Shown one piece after another: positions 46,543-55,407 of a DNA stretch of 64,000 bases (the stretch's first letter is position 1; every line of letters starts with the position of its first letter). The notes under the pieces are model-generated. The model was not told the DNA's origin, did no database searches, and was given only the letters and a program-made list of their open reading frames with translations. Source of the stretch: Antonospora locustae (Eukaryota > Microsporidia); the NCBI GenBank assembly GCA_007674295.1, contig CM017457.1, forward strand, positions 1 through 64,000, in the 5' to 3' direction. The translations under genes were made by a program, and so were the position numbers.

Positions 46543-47706
46543 TCAATAAATAGGCTCTTTTCGCAGCTTGATGTCCGTCTGTGGCATCCCATCCAGAATT
46601 TTTTTCTCGTTATCTATTTTCATGTCCAACTCGTTGATTCTCATTTCGATCTTTTCAAGTTGACTGTGGGCTGTCTTTTCAAAGTTAGATTTCAACTTTG
46701 CTAGCTCTTCAATTATATTTTCAACGTCCTTCTTGTCTCTGGGCAGTCTTACACCAACTTCGTTAAGCCTTTTCACAAGAGAAATCGGTATCGTGAGGTC
46801 CCTGTCCTTGCCCACAATGCTCTTCAGAGCCTCTACAATTTCATCAAACTTCTTGGGATTATAGCTCGTTTGCTCGTCGAGAAGCGCATTTCTGTCGTCA
46901 TCAAACCTTTTTATTCTTTCCTTGACAATTTTTCTCTGGTTCTCCTGCTCCTGAACCTCGGCCAGTGCCTTGAGATACTTATCATAGGCTTCCTCTTTTT
47001 TTACAATTTCGTTCTGCTCAACCTTTCTTTTTTCATACAGCTCGTTCTTTGTCTTCTTAAACTCCTCAATTTTTTTCTCATAATCTACAACAATATCGCT
47101 CTTGTTCTTGCCCTTCTCAGCAAGGTTTTGCAGGTCTAGTTTCAAAACATCAATTTTCTTCTTGTTCTCTTCAATTTCGTTTTTTGTAGTCTTCAAAAGC
47201 TCATTTAGCTCGCCAATCTTTGTGTTCAGGACATTGAGCCTAGCTTCCTTAGACCCCAAGTTTTGAAGATCTATTCTCTTCTTTTTGATTTCAGAAAGCG
47301 TTGCACTTATTTCGCGCTCTTGTTGTGGAGATACCTTCGAGGCCATCAATTTGTAGTTTGTCTCTTTTTCCTTTTTCTCAAGCTCATCAATAGATCCAAA
47401 GTTTATTCGCCTCTTCTCTCCCATTATCTCCTCCTTTAGAGTATTAAACTCGGTGGCTAGTATGTTTTTTTCGTCAAGATAAGTTCCTCTCTTTGCCTTT
47501 TGCGAGCGAATCAACTCGTCCAAATTGCGTATCTCAGTGCGTATCCTTGTGCTCTCTGCTCTCTCGGTTGAACGCCTTAGTTCAGCATCGATCTTGCCTT
47601 TGTACTCGGTGATACGTTCTGAAATGCTATTTATTTGGTTGTTGATGTCCTTAATAGCATTTATGTGAATTTGAATACCTGGTGCACGTCTTCTTCTCTG
47701 CTCCAT
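46543..47706 (-). CDS. BFR1: Coiled-coil protein, Bfr1-like
   Basis: The start at 47706 (MEQRRRRAPG) has CCC six bases upstream and gives 387 residues. Almost the whole length is coiled coil. The pattern INFGSIDELEKKEKETNYKL followed by VSPQQEREISATLSEIKKKR and a C-terminal VKRLNEVGVRLPRDKKDVEN fits Bfr1, an ER/polysome-associated mRNA-binding protein involved in secretion and nuclear segregation. Coiled-coil content can mimic homology, so confidence is moderate. Confidence 0.65.
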   Translation of the reverse strand: MEQRRRRAPGIQIHINAIKDINNQINSISERITEYKGKIDAELRRSTERAESTRIRTEIRNLDELIRSQKAKRGTYLDEKNILATEFNTLKEEIMGEKRRINFGSIDELEKKEKETNYKLMASKVSPQQEREISATLSEIKKKRIDLQNLGSKEARLNVLNTKIGELNELLKTTKNEIEENKKKIDVLKLDLQNLAEKGKNKSDIVVDYEKKIEEFKKTKNELYEKRKVEQNEIVKKEEAYDKYLKALAEVQEQENQRKIVKERIKRFDDDRNALLDEQTSYNPKKFDEIVEALKSIVGKDRDLTIPISLVKRLNEVGVRLPRDKKDVENIIEELAKLKSNFEKTAHSQLEKIEMRINELDMKIDNEKKILDGMPQTDIKLRKEPIY

Positions 47707-47987
47707 TTTAGGGATAAAAATTTTAAGAAATAAAATAATCAAGCGCAAATATGATGTTTGTAATAGGAGATGCAGATTGTACATACACATTCTTCAGAGA
47801 CAGACTACTGAAAAGCTGTCTCTGGGAAATACAGGTGGGTCGGTTTTTTGTGAAGGTATTCCTTGGCATAGTATGTGCTGTGTTCTGTTTACACAATGAA
47901 GGCGATTTCAAGTATCTGTCGACATCTCAACATATCAGCACATGAAAGCCGCCAACCCCTTTTGTGGAAAGAACAATAATCAAACTC

Positions 47988-48149
47988 ATGGACAACAGAG
48001 ACAAAAAAGAATCGCTCGACAAGTACTTGCACAAGTATGCTGGATCCGAGCTCCACAGAGCACCAGACTCAAACAAACTGCCGATTCCTGATCTGACTAC
48101 TTTTAGCTCACCAAACAGAGTTGGACATGGAGACCAATCGAGTCTGTAA
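47988..48149 (+). CDS. Small candidate decapping enhancer (PNRC/Edc1-like motif)
   Basis: A 53-residue product is encoded from the ATG at 47988. It is charged and probably disordered, but contains KYAGSELHRAPDSNKLPIPD. The spacing Y-A-G-x(5)-P-x(4)-LP-x-P resembles the PNRC/Edc1 linear motif that binds Dcp1 and activates mRNA decapping. The frame lies alone between the convergent BFR1-like and RPB7 genes. Either a tiny real gene or a chance match; the motif match is the main support. Confidence 0.45.
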   Translation: MDNRDKKESLDKYLHKYAGSELHRAPDSNKLPIPDLTTFSSPNRVGHGDQSSL

Positions 48150-48258
48150 ACAGTACTGAAACTGATGCTTAAATAAAAATATTCAACACAATATTTTCTG
48201 CGCACACTCCTTTGTTCTGTGAATCACCATTAGAAGGCTCTTTTCCATGAAACGATTC

Positions 48259-48723
48259 TTAGTATATTGCACCAAGAAAGTCTTCGTTTAATGTGCCAAT
48301 TGCAAAGATGCGAGTAGCCTCCACTCTTGTTCCAATTATTCTAAGTCTGATTAAGCTGTTTTTTACGGGTGTTTTGAATGTGTTTGGTATCTGGTAATTT
48401 GATATAAATATAGTTAGCGGGCCTATTGTAGCAAATATGCCCATTCTATTTGTCTCCGACACTATTGCATCCACTACATCTCCTTTGCTCACATTCAGCG
48501 TTAGTGCCTTGTATCTGATATCAAAAACCGTCTGGCCTGTGTGCTGCACAATTCCCTCGCTGATACTCAATACAGAAAGCACCGTTATTATGTATCCATA
48601 ATCACCAGAGCAGCTTCCCTCAACCATAGAAACTAAGCGATTATTGAGTGTCTGCTCAATGTCGTAGCTGTAAGCATCTGGCTCTAGCATTAGAGACTGC
48701 TTGAGACTGGCTATGTGGAACAT
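48259..48723 (-). CDS. RPB7: RNA polymerase II subunit Rpb7
   Basis: The 154-residue product aligns with Rpb7 from end to end: MFHIASLKQSLMLEP, VSMVEGSCSGDYGYIITVLS, FDIRYKALTLNVSKGDVVDA, the S1 fold (GIFATIGPLTIFISNYQIP) and the terminal AIGTLNEDFLGAIY. With Rpb4 it forms the stalk that binds nascent RNA and links transcription with decay. CCC is four bases before the ATG. Confidence 0.95.
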   Translation of the reverse strand: MFHIASLKQSLMLEPDAYSYDIEQTLNNRLVSMVEGSCSGDYGYIITVLSVLSISEGIVQHTGQTVFDIRYKALTLNVSKGDVVDAIVSETNRMGIFATIGPLTIFISNYQIPNTFKTPVKNSLIRLRIIGTRVEATRIFAIGTLNEDFLGAIY

Positions 48724-48839
48724 CCAGGGCTGGGTTTAGCTTGTGTTGTTATGTTGAAGACTGCATTTGCTCGGTATCAGAAGTCGCGCCTTATGTAAAA
48801 TGCATTCCAGAGGTGCATCTAAAGAAAAAGTCTGGTAGT

Positions 48840-50459
48840 TCAGTATATTTTATTCAAGATTTGTTTAGAATACACAGATTTTCTAAGCTCGCAAAAATAC
48901 GGCTTCAAGGCATCTCTGATCTTCTGCTTACCCTTTGCATCTACGGAGTCTATGAGTCGCTGAACAACATAATTCGCAAAGTTGTTCAAACACATGCTCA
49001 GTATCATGGGCTTTGGACCCTTCATCGCCAGAAACTCCGATATAAGGTCTTTCTTCTGCATGTTGTCTGCAACCAGGACACACTTCTCCATGACATTGGA
49101 CGCAAACTTGTGGACACTGATGTTGTAAACGTCTTTGATCACAATCTTGAAAATGGAGTCTTTGAATTCTTTTCTTCCAAACTCCAAAATGTGCTGTATC
49201 ACATAATTTCCGTACTGGTCAAATATCATTTCCTCAGCGCCAGACAAGATTTTTCCTATTATCACCGAGCACTCATCTTCGCCACAATTCTCAAACAGCC
49301 TTTGAATAGCCCTACACCCGTACTTGTGCTTTGCCATCTCGCATGCATTTTCCTCAAAATCTTTCAGTATAAATCGTATGTCCTTGAAGCTCTCTATACA
49401 CTTTTGTATTACATGATTTCCGTTCTGGTCTCTTACCATGTCAATAACGTGTCCCTCAAACTCGTTATGTATATCAAAGCTAGTGACCTCCAGAAGCTTC
49501 TGAATAACTCTGCATCCGTACACGTCGTAGCTCAGGCGCCTTATACTTCCTTTCAACTCTTGCAGTATCTGAATACGAAAATCAAAGGGCTTTTCGCCCA
49601 AGAGATGTGTCTCAAGAGCCCCGTTCTGCTTATCGTGAGGTATATCTGCTTCTGTGTTCTTATCCAAGCATTTTCCTCTTCTTGTGTTGTCGCCTGTTGG
49701 TAGATTCGTATCTCCTATCGACAAAAACTTCTGTATTATGTAGTTTCCAAACAGATCTAGACTCAGATCAACAGCCAGATGCTGAATCTGCTTGAAGAAC
49801 CACACTTTTTCCTGTTCGGTGGCTACTTCTAGTCTCTTCTGTATAAATCTCGAGCCGTCCTGATCTTTGCTCATTTCAAAGCAGATGTCTTTTTCCTCTA
49901 TCGCACAAAAGGGATTTATCTTCTTGGAAAATATGATGAGATCTATCAAAAATCTGTTTGGATGCGGCTCAAAAGGTTGCGGAGACATGGAGTGGCTTCT
50001 GTCTCCTATAGGCGTTGTTGTGCGGCTTGTTCCTGTGTACGCACTTGTCTCACTTTCTGGGTAGTCGTCATCTATTGTCTCCACTAGCGACTTTTTGAAC
50101 TTGTCTGTGATATTAAATGAGGAGAATGCAGCTTCAAGAAGCTCGGTGTTTTTGTAGAAAAAGGACCCTTGACCGTCAATTATGAACTTAGGAAGCGGGA
50201 GCCTTGGATCGGTTCTGCTTTTTCGCCTATAGAACGACGTATATGCTATTTCGTCCATTGTTATGTCATTGAAAACCATCTTTTCTACGGGAGGCGCCGA
50301 TATAGGGCGTGTGCTCTTGAAATCATAGCCCTCAATATAGCTTGTTCGAAGTCTGTCTTTGTACAATGCGGAAGACATTCCGTTTCCTGCTGTCATGTTT
50401 CCAAAAGAGACATTCGACTCGGCCATGGAACTGTTGTCGTATTCCACGTTGTCTGCCAT
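48840..50459 (-). CDS. Pumilio/PUF RNA-binding protein
   Basis: A 539-residue protein with a disordered N-terminal half and eight Puf repeats from about residue 200: KDQDGSRFIQKRLEVAT, DLFGNYIIQKFLSIGD, DVYGCRVIQKLLEV, DQNGNHVIQKCIES, HKYGCRAIQRLFENC, DQYGNYVIQHILEFG, HKFASNVMEKCVLV and NNFANYVVQRLID. The tripeptides at base-reading positions are those of canonical PUFs that recognise UGUA elements in 3' UTRs. It would repress or destabilise target mRNAs. An insert of about 30 residues lies after repeat 2. CCC lies upstream of the ATG. Confidence 0.95.
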   Translation of the reverse strand: MADNVEYDNSSMAESNVSFGNMTAGNGMSSALYKDRLRTSYIEGYDFKSTRPISAPPVEKMVFNDITMDEIAYTSFYRRKSRTDPRLPLPKFIIDGQGSFFYKNTELLEAAFSSFNITDKFKKSLVETIDDDYPESETSAYTGTSRTTTPIGDRSHSMSPQPFEPHPNRFLIDLIIFSKKINPFCAIEEKDICFEMSKDQDGSRFIQKRLEVATEQEKVWFFKQIQHLAVDLSLDLFGNYIIQKFLSIGDTNLPTGDNTRRGKCLDKNTEADIPHDKQNGALETHLLGEKPFDFRIQILQELKGSIRRLSYDVYGCRVIQKLLEVTSFDIHNEFEGHVIDMVRDQNGNHVIQKCIESFKDIRFILKDFEENACEMAKHKYGCRAIQRLFENCGEDECSVIIGKILSGAEEMIFDQYGNYVIQHILEFGRKEFKDSIFKIVIKDVYNISVHKFASNVMEKCVLVADNMQKKDLISEFLAMKGPKPMILSMCLNNFANYVVQRLIDSVDAKGKQKIRDALKPYFCELRKSVYSKQILNKIY

Positions 50460-50707
50460 GTTCTCCTAGGGGACGCTTTTTTTTGCAAAAAAGGGTCTGT
50501 TAAAGGAGAACCTCAAAGAAAGAACCCTTTTATCTGGCATATGCTCCGTGATTTGACGTAACTTCAGGACTGTGACTTCTGATTCTTTCCTTATAGGTCT
50601 TAGAAGATGCCAAGACTAGGTTGCAGACAGACTCAACCAGTCTGAAGGGAATCAAAAATGGCTTACATAGCGCACAAGGGAAACTAGTATCAGCAGTTTG
50701 CCGCAGA

Positions 50708-51586
50708 CTATACAATGTGTGAGTTGTTTTTAGCAATTTTCTTCTTGTAGTACATCTCGAAGCAGAGAAGAGCATTGAAAACCAGACATACCCAATTGAC
50801 AAAGTTTAGATTTGCAGTCCCGTTGAGCCTGAAAATGAACAACAAGTATGCATGGACTGCAATCAGCGCAGCATAGAACGAGCCAAGCTTGAGGTTAAAA
50901 AACTTGTAGACAAAGAGAAAATTCTTGTAGTAGCTCTGATTGAACATAAATATTATAAATACTGTGTATTTGGAGATCACAGAGAAGTAAATAAAAGAAA
51001 TATTAAAAATGTCAAAGAAATAGCGATTGTACTGCTGGAACATGTTCGTGTGAGACAACCACTGGGCATTTAGCGATGGCAGATGGCAATTACGATAAGC
51101 TTCTTCATAAACTTCTCTTGCGGAAGAGCCCAGAAGCAGCACAGCAAGAGAAAGAGTGCGTATGTCTGCAAATAGAAGAGGAACGTAGTGTATATTCAGA
51201 TGAACCAGAACTAGATCTGTAAGCGGCTTCAACATTGCAAATCGATATCGTACAACAAGAAGAAGGTTTTCAAGTGACACCAAATCGTTGTTAAGAAAAA
51301 TACTGAGAAGAAAGTACGAAGGGTCGTCGAGAATCACTGATGAGAGTAAGTCCAGTAGCGGAGAGACAATGTTTATGTCAAAGTTCAGCAAAAGAAGCTC
51401 CTTTAAAGACAATTGCTTTCTTGTGGATATCTTAATGTATGCATTATTCGCGATTCGCAACGGGTCTTCAATGTTGTATACGTATGAAGACAGCATATTC
51501 AGGTGTTTGACGGCAAATACAAGAGCAATTAGCAGAAATAGAAGCACTCTCTCGTTATTTTTCAATTTGTAGGTTGTAAAATGCAT
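50708..51586 (-). CDS. Probable GPI transamidase subunit PIG-U/Gab1
   Basis: The ATG at 51586 is directly preceded by CCC. The 292-residue product has about seven hydrophobic segments. NMFQQYNRYFFDIFNISFIY corresponds to the NxGxxWYFFxEMFxHFxxFF motif of PIG-U, and the end (TANLNFVNWVCLVFNALLCF) to its GNANFxYAxTLxY region. LSPLLDLLSS-like SPLLDLLSSVILDDPSYFL is also consistent. PIG-U helps recognise the lipid when GPI anchors are attached to proteins in the ER. It is shorter than usual (about 390). Confidence 0.6.
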   Translation of the reverse strand: MHFTTYKLKNNERVLLFLLIALVFAVKHLNMLSSYVYNIEDPLRIANNAYIKISTRKQLSLKELLLLNFDINIVSPLLDLLSSVILDDPSYFLLSIFLNNDLVSLENLLLVVRYRFAMLKPLTDLVLVHLNIHYVPLLFADIRTLSLAVLLLGSSAREVYEEAYRNCHLPSLNAQWLSHTNMFQQYNRYFFDIFNISFIYFSVISKYTVFIIFMFNQSYYKNFLFVYKFFNLKLGSFYAALIAVHAYLLFIFRLNGTANLNFVNWVCLVFNALLCFEMYYKKKIAKNNSHIV

Positions 51587-51799
51587 GGGCCTGTAATTGC
51601 AACCCTGTTAATGAGCGAACCATCAGCCACCTACTGATGCACCATCAGGCCGCTTTCTTTTAACAAAAAAGCATTCCAAATGAATGCAATATCTGCAGCT
51701 TGCGCATATATGAAAGTAAGAAATACCATCCTCTGAAAAACTTTCTGCTTTAGCGCTATAAAGCAGAGGTGCACTTCGCGCCACGCAGAAGCAGCCCTC

Positions 51800-53095
51800 A
51801 TGGAAAACAGGGAGGACATAATAAACAGTCCGTCGTTCGAAAATCTCAAGTCATACACCATATTCAGAAGACGTGCACCACCGATTCACAACTCTGCCGA
51901 TGTCGTCCTTGCTCAGACGTCTTTCATCAGAAACTGGCACTTCAAGCTCGTATCGAGCACATCCAGTCGCTATTGGTTTGTTCTCTACGGCACTGTGAAC
52001 AATTCTTTCATCAAGTCTTCGCTTGTGACTGACGTAGTCGAGGACATTGTGAGAACAGAAAACTCGTTTTATAAGCTGTGTGGGGATATGTCTACAAAAT
52101 GCGACCCGCACAGACATTTTGACAAGGAATTGCTGAAGCAATTTCAGCACGGATTTCCCTCAAACTGGCGAAACCTCTTGGAGAACGAGATTAAGCGAAT
52201 TGTAACATTAGAGGCTTCTCTTGCCACTAGAGAAAATGCAAGCACAGCAGCAAAAAAGTCAGTTATAGGCCAATACGAAGAGCGAAATGTAAACGACAAG
52301 AGTAGTATTCAGGATAGTGCTTGTGACAAACGCGATATACTGCAGCAAGACGCAGAAAAGCTTCAGACTCTAAGAGAAAGCGCGAGTACGTTCAGAGAGA
52401 CAGAGACCCTGAGTACTGCTAACAATATAGCAAAATCAAGACTCAGCTTGGAAAAAAAGCTGATCGCGCAAAAAGCAGCAGAGATACTGAGCTCAGACAG
52501 CGAAGATGTCTCTCTTATTCAGAAAAGCCCGGAAAAAATACCTAAAAGCAACGGAAAGAAGCGTGGGAGAAAGAAGAAGATTGTAAATGAATTCATACAT
52601 GAGCATGAGCAGGAAAAAATAGACAGAAAGCAGGAAGACAAGGATAGAAGGACCAGTGAGAAGGACGATGACTCCTCTTCAGCAAAAGTTGTGGTGGCTT
52701 TGAGGAAAATCAGTGACGATGAAGCCAAGAAGCAGGTGGCGGTTATCAAGAAAAGAGTGTCTTTCAACACAGAAGACATACAGGAGATCTTCCTTGATGG
52801 AAATAAAAAAGAAAGCGCAGCAGTAGGGGGAGTTCCAGATGTTCCAATGGACCTTGTTGCAGGCGAAGAGTCAGAAAAGGGAAGTGAAGACGTGAATTTT
52901 GAAGGTACAGATAGTGTATTGCAGATGCAAGCAGTAGCACAACCGCGGAAGCGAGGGAGGGCGAAGTCGCTGGATAAAGCGGAGAAGCAGAATGCTGCAA
53001 AATACAAAGAAGATGCAAAGAACAATGATGATAGAAAGCCAGGTGCAAAGAAAAAAAGGAAGAGGCTTACGATGCCTGCTGGCTTCAAAGCGTGA
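51800..53095 (+). CDS. SANTA-domain protein, possible KNL2/Mis18BP1-like centromere factor
   Basis: The 431-residue protein starts at an ATG with CCC five bases before. Residues about 38-130 fit a SANTA domain: FIRNWHFKLVSSTSSRYWFV, a central LYGTVNNSFIKSSLVTDVVE, FYKLCGDMS, and the diagnostic KQFQHGFPSNWRNLLENEI. The rest is charged and disordered, with AT-hook-like KKRGRKKKI and QPRKRGRAKS. SANTA proteins such as KNL2 and Mis18BP1 license CENP-A loading at centromeres. There is no SANT/Myb domain, and the assignment rests on one domain. Confidence 0.6.
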   Translation: MENREDIINSPSFENLKSYTIFRRRAPPIHNSADVVLAQTSFIRNWHFKLVSSTSSRYWFVLYGTVNNSFIKSSLVTDVVEDIVRTENSFYKLCGDMSTKCDPHRHFDKELLKQFQHGFPSNWRNLLENEIKRIVTLEASLATRENASTAAKKSVIGQYEERNVNDKSSIQDSACDKRDILQQDAEKLQTLRESASTFRETETLSTANNIAKSRLSLEKKLIAQKAAEILSSDSEDVSLIQKSPEKIPKSNGKKRGRKKKIVNEFIHEHEQEKIDRKQEDKDRRTSEKDDDSSSAKVVVALRKISDDEAKKQVAVIKKRVSFNTEDIQEIFLDGNKKESAAVGGVPDVPMDLVAGEESEKGSEDVNFEGTDSVLQMQAVAQPRKRGRAKSLDKAEKQNAAKYKEDAKNNDDRKPGAKKKRKRLTMPAGFKA

Positions 53096-53172
53096 AAGAA
53101 GCGACACCAGGCAACTTCTGTTTGGAAGATGGAAGCTCTGCTTGAACGTTACTCGGTTTTATTTAGCGGAGA

Positions 53173-54276
53173 TCAGTGAGTCTTTTTGAAGACGAGGAGA
53201 CTTCTTTGGAATGAGAAATTGTGCTGCACGTACTGTGTGACAAGCACCATTCCGTCAATTTCAACTGCATCGATTACTGGTGCCCACATTCCGAATATGC
53301 CGCCTTTACAGAGGACGCGTCTGGCAGCATCGCCGACCTTTCTGATGAAAGTCCAAATTCCTTCTCTGCCCAGCGAGATTCTTCGTCCGTAGGGAATGTC
53401 GACTACCACTCTCTCGACTTCCGTCACGAAGTGCTGCGCAACATCACCCTGAACAGCACCAAGAAACCTGTGCGAGACACCTAAAGCGTGGAAGTTTAAG
53501 TGGATGCTTGTTCCGCGGAGTTTCGTCCTGCACCGACCTCTCTGCACGCACGAGCCAACCATTTCCCACCAATCGATATCAGATCCCACGACGCACGCGC
53601 CCTTCACGGCTGGTACAAGCAGGAGAGTGCCACTGCCAACACAGGGGTCATAGACGACCATGTTCCTCCGTACATCGCACAGATTTGCAGTGAGTACTGC
53701 GTCCTCCACGTTCATGCTCGTGCGTCCGATGAATTGGAGATTCTTCACAGAAAATGCCATCCAGAAAGACCGTCGTGACTTCTTGTAGAAGAGCGATATA
53801 TAAGAATCTTTCGCAACATCTACGTCCAAAGCGGTGCCTGCGGAGTCCACATCGGAGACGAGATACTCAAATTCAGTTACAACGTCTTCGTGGCGAATCT
53901 TCTTTGTGCCGTAAAAGTGCGAACGGATTATAAACGCACTTTTAACGAAGCGGAAGTCATCAAGCATGGCGATAGTCGACATAAAATCCTTCAAAGAGCG
54001 ACTGTGGAGTTTGTAGCGGTCCATGTAGTAGTCGTTCACTTGGTGGAGGTCCGCCCATTTGCCGAAGTTCAGGAGCACACCGATGCTCTTGACCCACACG
54101 GCTTCAGAGCAGAGGAGGTCTGCAGCTTCTAGCGAGCACTTAATAACTTCGAACGGGTCGTCCTTCTGGACGTGCTTGTGGACAGAAAACTGCAATCCGC
54201 GATCTCTGAGGAGGGTATGCGATTCAAGCACCGCACAGTTGTCGTTTGCTTTGGCGTAGCGCACTAGAAGCAGCAT
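53173..54276 (-). CDS. TRM11: tRNA (guanine-10-N2) methyltransferase catalytic subunit Trm11
   Basis: A 367-residue protein whose ATG at 54276 is directly preceded by CCC. The N-terminal half is a THUMP-like RNA-binding region. The Rossmann methyltransferase half carries the SAM motif VVYDPCVGSGTLLLV, VVGSDID, and the catalytic VVVDIPYGRR (DPPYG-type). FIGRTSMNVEDA precedes it as in the family. It forms an active complex with Trm112 and makes m2G10 in tRNA. Confidence 0.9.
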   Translation of the reverse strand: MLLLVRYAKANDNCAVLESHTLLRDRGLQFSVHKHVQKDDPFEVIKCSLEAADLLCSEAVWVKSIGVLLNFGKWADLHQVNDYYMDRYKLHSRSLKDFMSTIAMLDDFRFVKSAFIIRSHFYGTKKIRHEDVVTEFEYLVSDVDSAGTALDVDVAKDSYISLFYKKSRRSFWMAFSVKNLQFIGRTSMNVEDAVLTANLCDVRRNMVVYDPCVGSGTLLLVPAVKGACVVGSDIDWWEMVGSCVQRGRCRTKLRGTSIHLNFHALGVSHRFLGAVQGDVAQHFVTEVERVVVDIPYGRRISLGREGIWTFIRKVGDAARRVLCKGGIFGMWAPVIDAVEIDGMVLVTQYVQHNFSFQRSLLVFKKTH

Positions 54277-54489
54277 GGGCTTTGTGATTCTGCAGTGACT
54301 GTACCGGGGTTCTCAGCAGGTCGCCTTTGCCCTGGTTGCGACCCCTCCGGTTTATTTACGCACAGGGGTCCGTGGGGAGCATAGCGGAAAAACACTCAAG
54401 AAGCGACACCGATGCGCGACACGGAGTGTTTCAGAATGGACGACAACAATTTAAAAAGCGAATGTTTATGAAAACAAAAACAATTGGAG

Positions 54490-55371
54490 ATGAACATCCA
54501 GGGCGACAACGAGCTTTTTGCGTTTCTGACAAGCGCTCCGAAAGAGTTCGTCGAAGGCGAGCGCATACGAAAGTACCAGCTGAAAAACGGCGATTTCATT
54601 CATTGCGTGCTTTGGAAGAACCACTTTTACATCACTGGCACCGACATAGTAAAAATACTGATATGGCGGTTTCAGAACGCGAATAGAAGCTTAGGAAGCC
54701 TAAAAAAGTTCGAGGAGGGAATATTCAGTGACCTCAGAAACCTGAAGCCCGGCGTAGACGCGACTCTCGAAAATCCACGTAGCGAGTTTCTTGAGTTTCT
54801 GTACAAGAACGGGTGCATTCGGACGCAAAAGAAACAGAAGGTCTTTTTCTGGTACAGCGTACCACACGACTCGTTATTCTGCGATGCACTTGAGCGCGAC
54901 TTGAGAAGGGAAAACAACCTGGCTGCGTATGGAAAATACATGAACGAGACTGGCAATCAGTACTTCCCCGAGGATCTGAAACTGCACATGAGCAGAAAGA
55001 TTTACAAGACACAGCGCCTTGCAGTCCGCCCGCCGAAGCCTATTTATGATCAGCACATGCACGCCGCGCAATATGAGACGAAGTGTGGAGCCGACAAAAA
55101 CCTGGTGAAGAGTCTTCTTTTCAACACAGCGCCTGCACATTCAGCAGTAACCAAGCAGAAGTTCTCGCAGACGTTTATGCCGCCGTTTCCGCTCAGCGAA
55201 CTGGACAACGTAAACATATTCAATGAGCACTGCGACATGTTCGGAATGCCCGACGAGTATCCAGAACCTCGGAAGTTCAAAAAAAGCCCGGATAGTAGCA
55301 GTGAGATTCTTGGACAGAAAAGCAACGAAACATACCCAATGCCAAACATTCAAGGCAGCTTTCAGAAGTAG
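54490..55371 (+). CDS. STE12: STE12-like transcription factor
   Basis: The first ATG of the frame is 54490, giving 293 residues. The STE homeodomain-like DNA-binding region covers about residues 20-140 and is highly conserved: YQLKNGDFIHCVLWKNHFYI, TGTDIVKILIWRFQ, KKFEEGIFSDLRNLKPGVDA and IRTQKKQKVFFWYSVPHDSL. The C-terminal half is disordered. Fungal Ste12 acts downstream of MAP kinase cascades in mating and invasive growth; Microsporidia keep such factors with unknown targets. Confidence 0.95.
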   Translation: MNIQGDNELFAFLTSAPKEFVEGERIRKYQLKNGDFIHCVLWKNHFYITGTDIVKILIWRFQNANRSLGSLKKFEEGIFSDLRNLKPGVDATLENPRSEFLEFLYKNGCIRTQKKQKVFFWYSVPHDSLFCDALERDLRRENNLAAYGKYMNETGNQYFPEDLKLHMSRKIYKTQRLAVRPPKPIYDQHMHAAQYETKCGADKNLVKSLLFNTAPAHSAVTKQKFSQTFMPPFPLSELDNVNIFNEHCDMFGMPDEYPEPRKFKKSPDSSSEILGQKSNETYPMPNIQGSFQK

Positions 55372-55407
55372 TGCGCTGTGTAAGGCCTCGTTGTCTGTTA
55401 AAATTTA

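Noticed and set aside
47751..47945. 64-codon plus frame with a hydrophobic stretch
   Set aside because: It lies in the BFR1 promoter gap with no start motif or known family; too weak to list as a gene.
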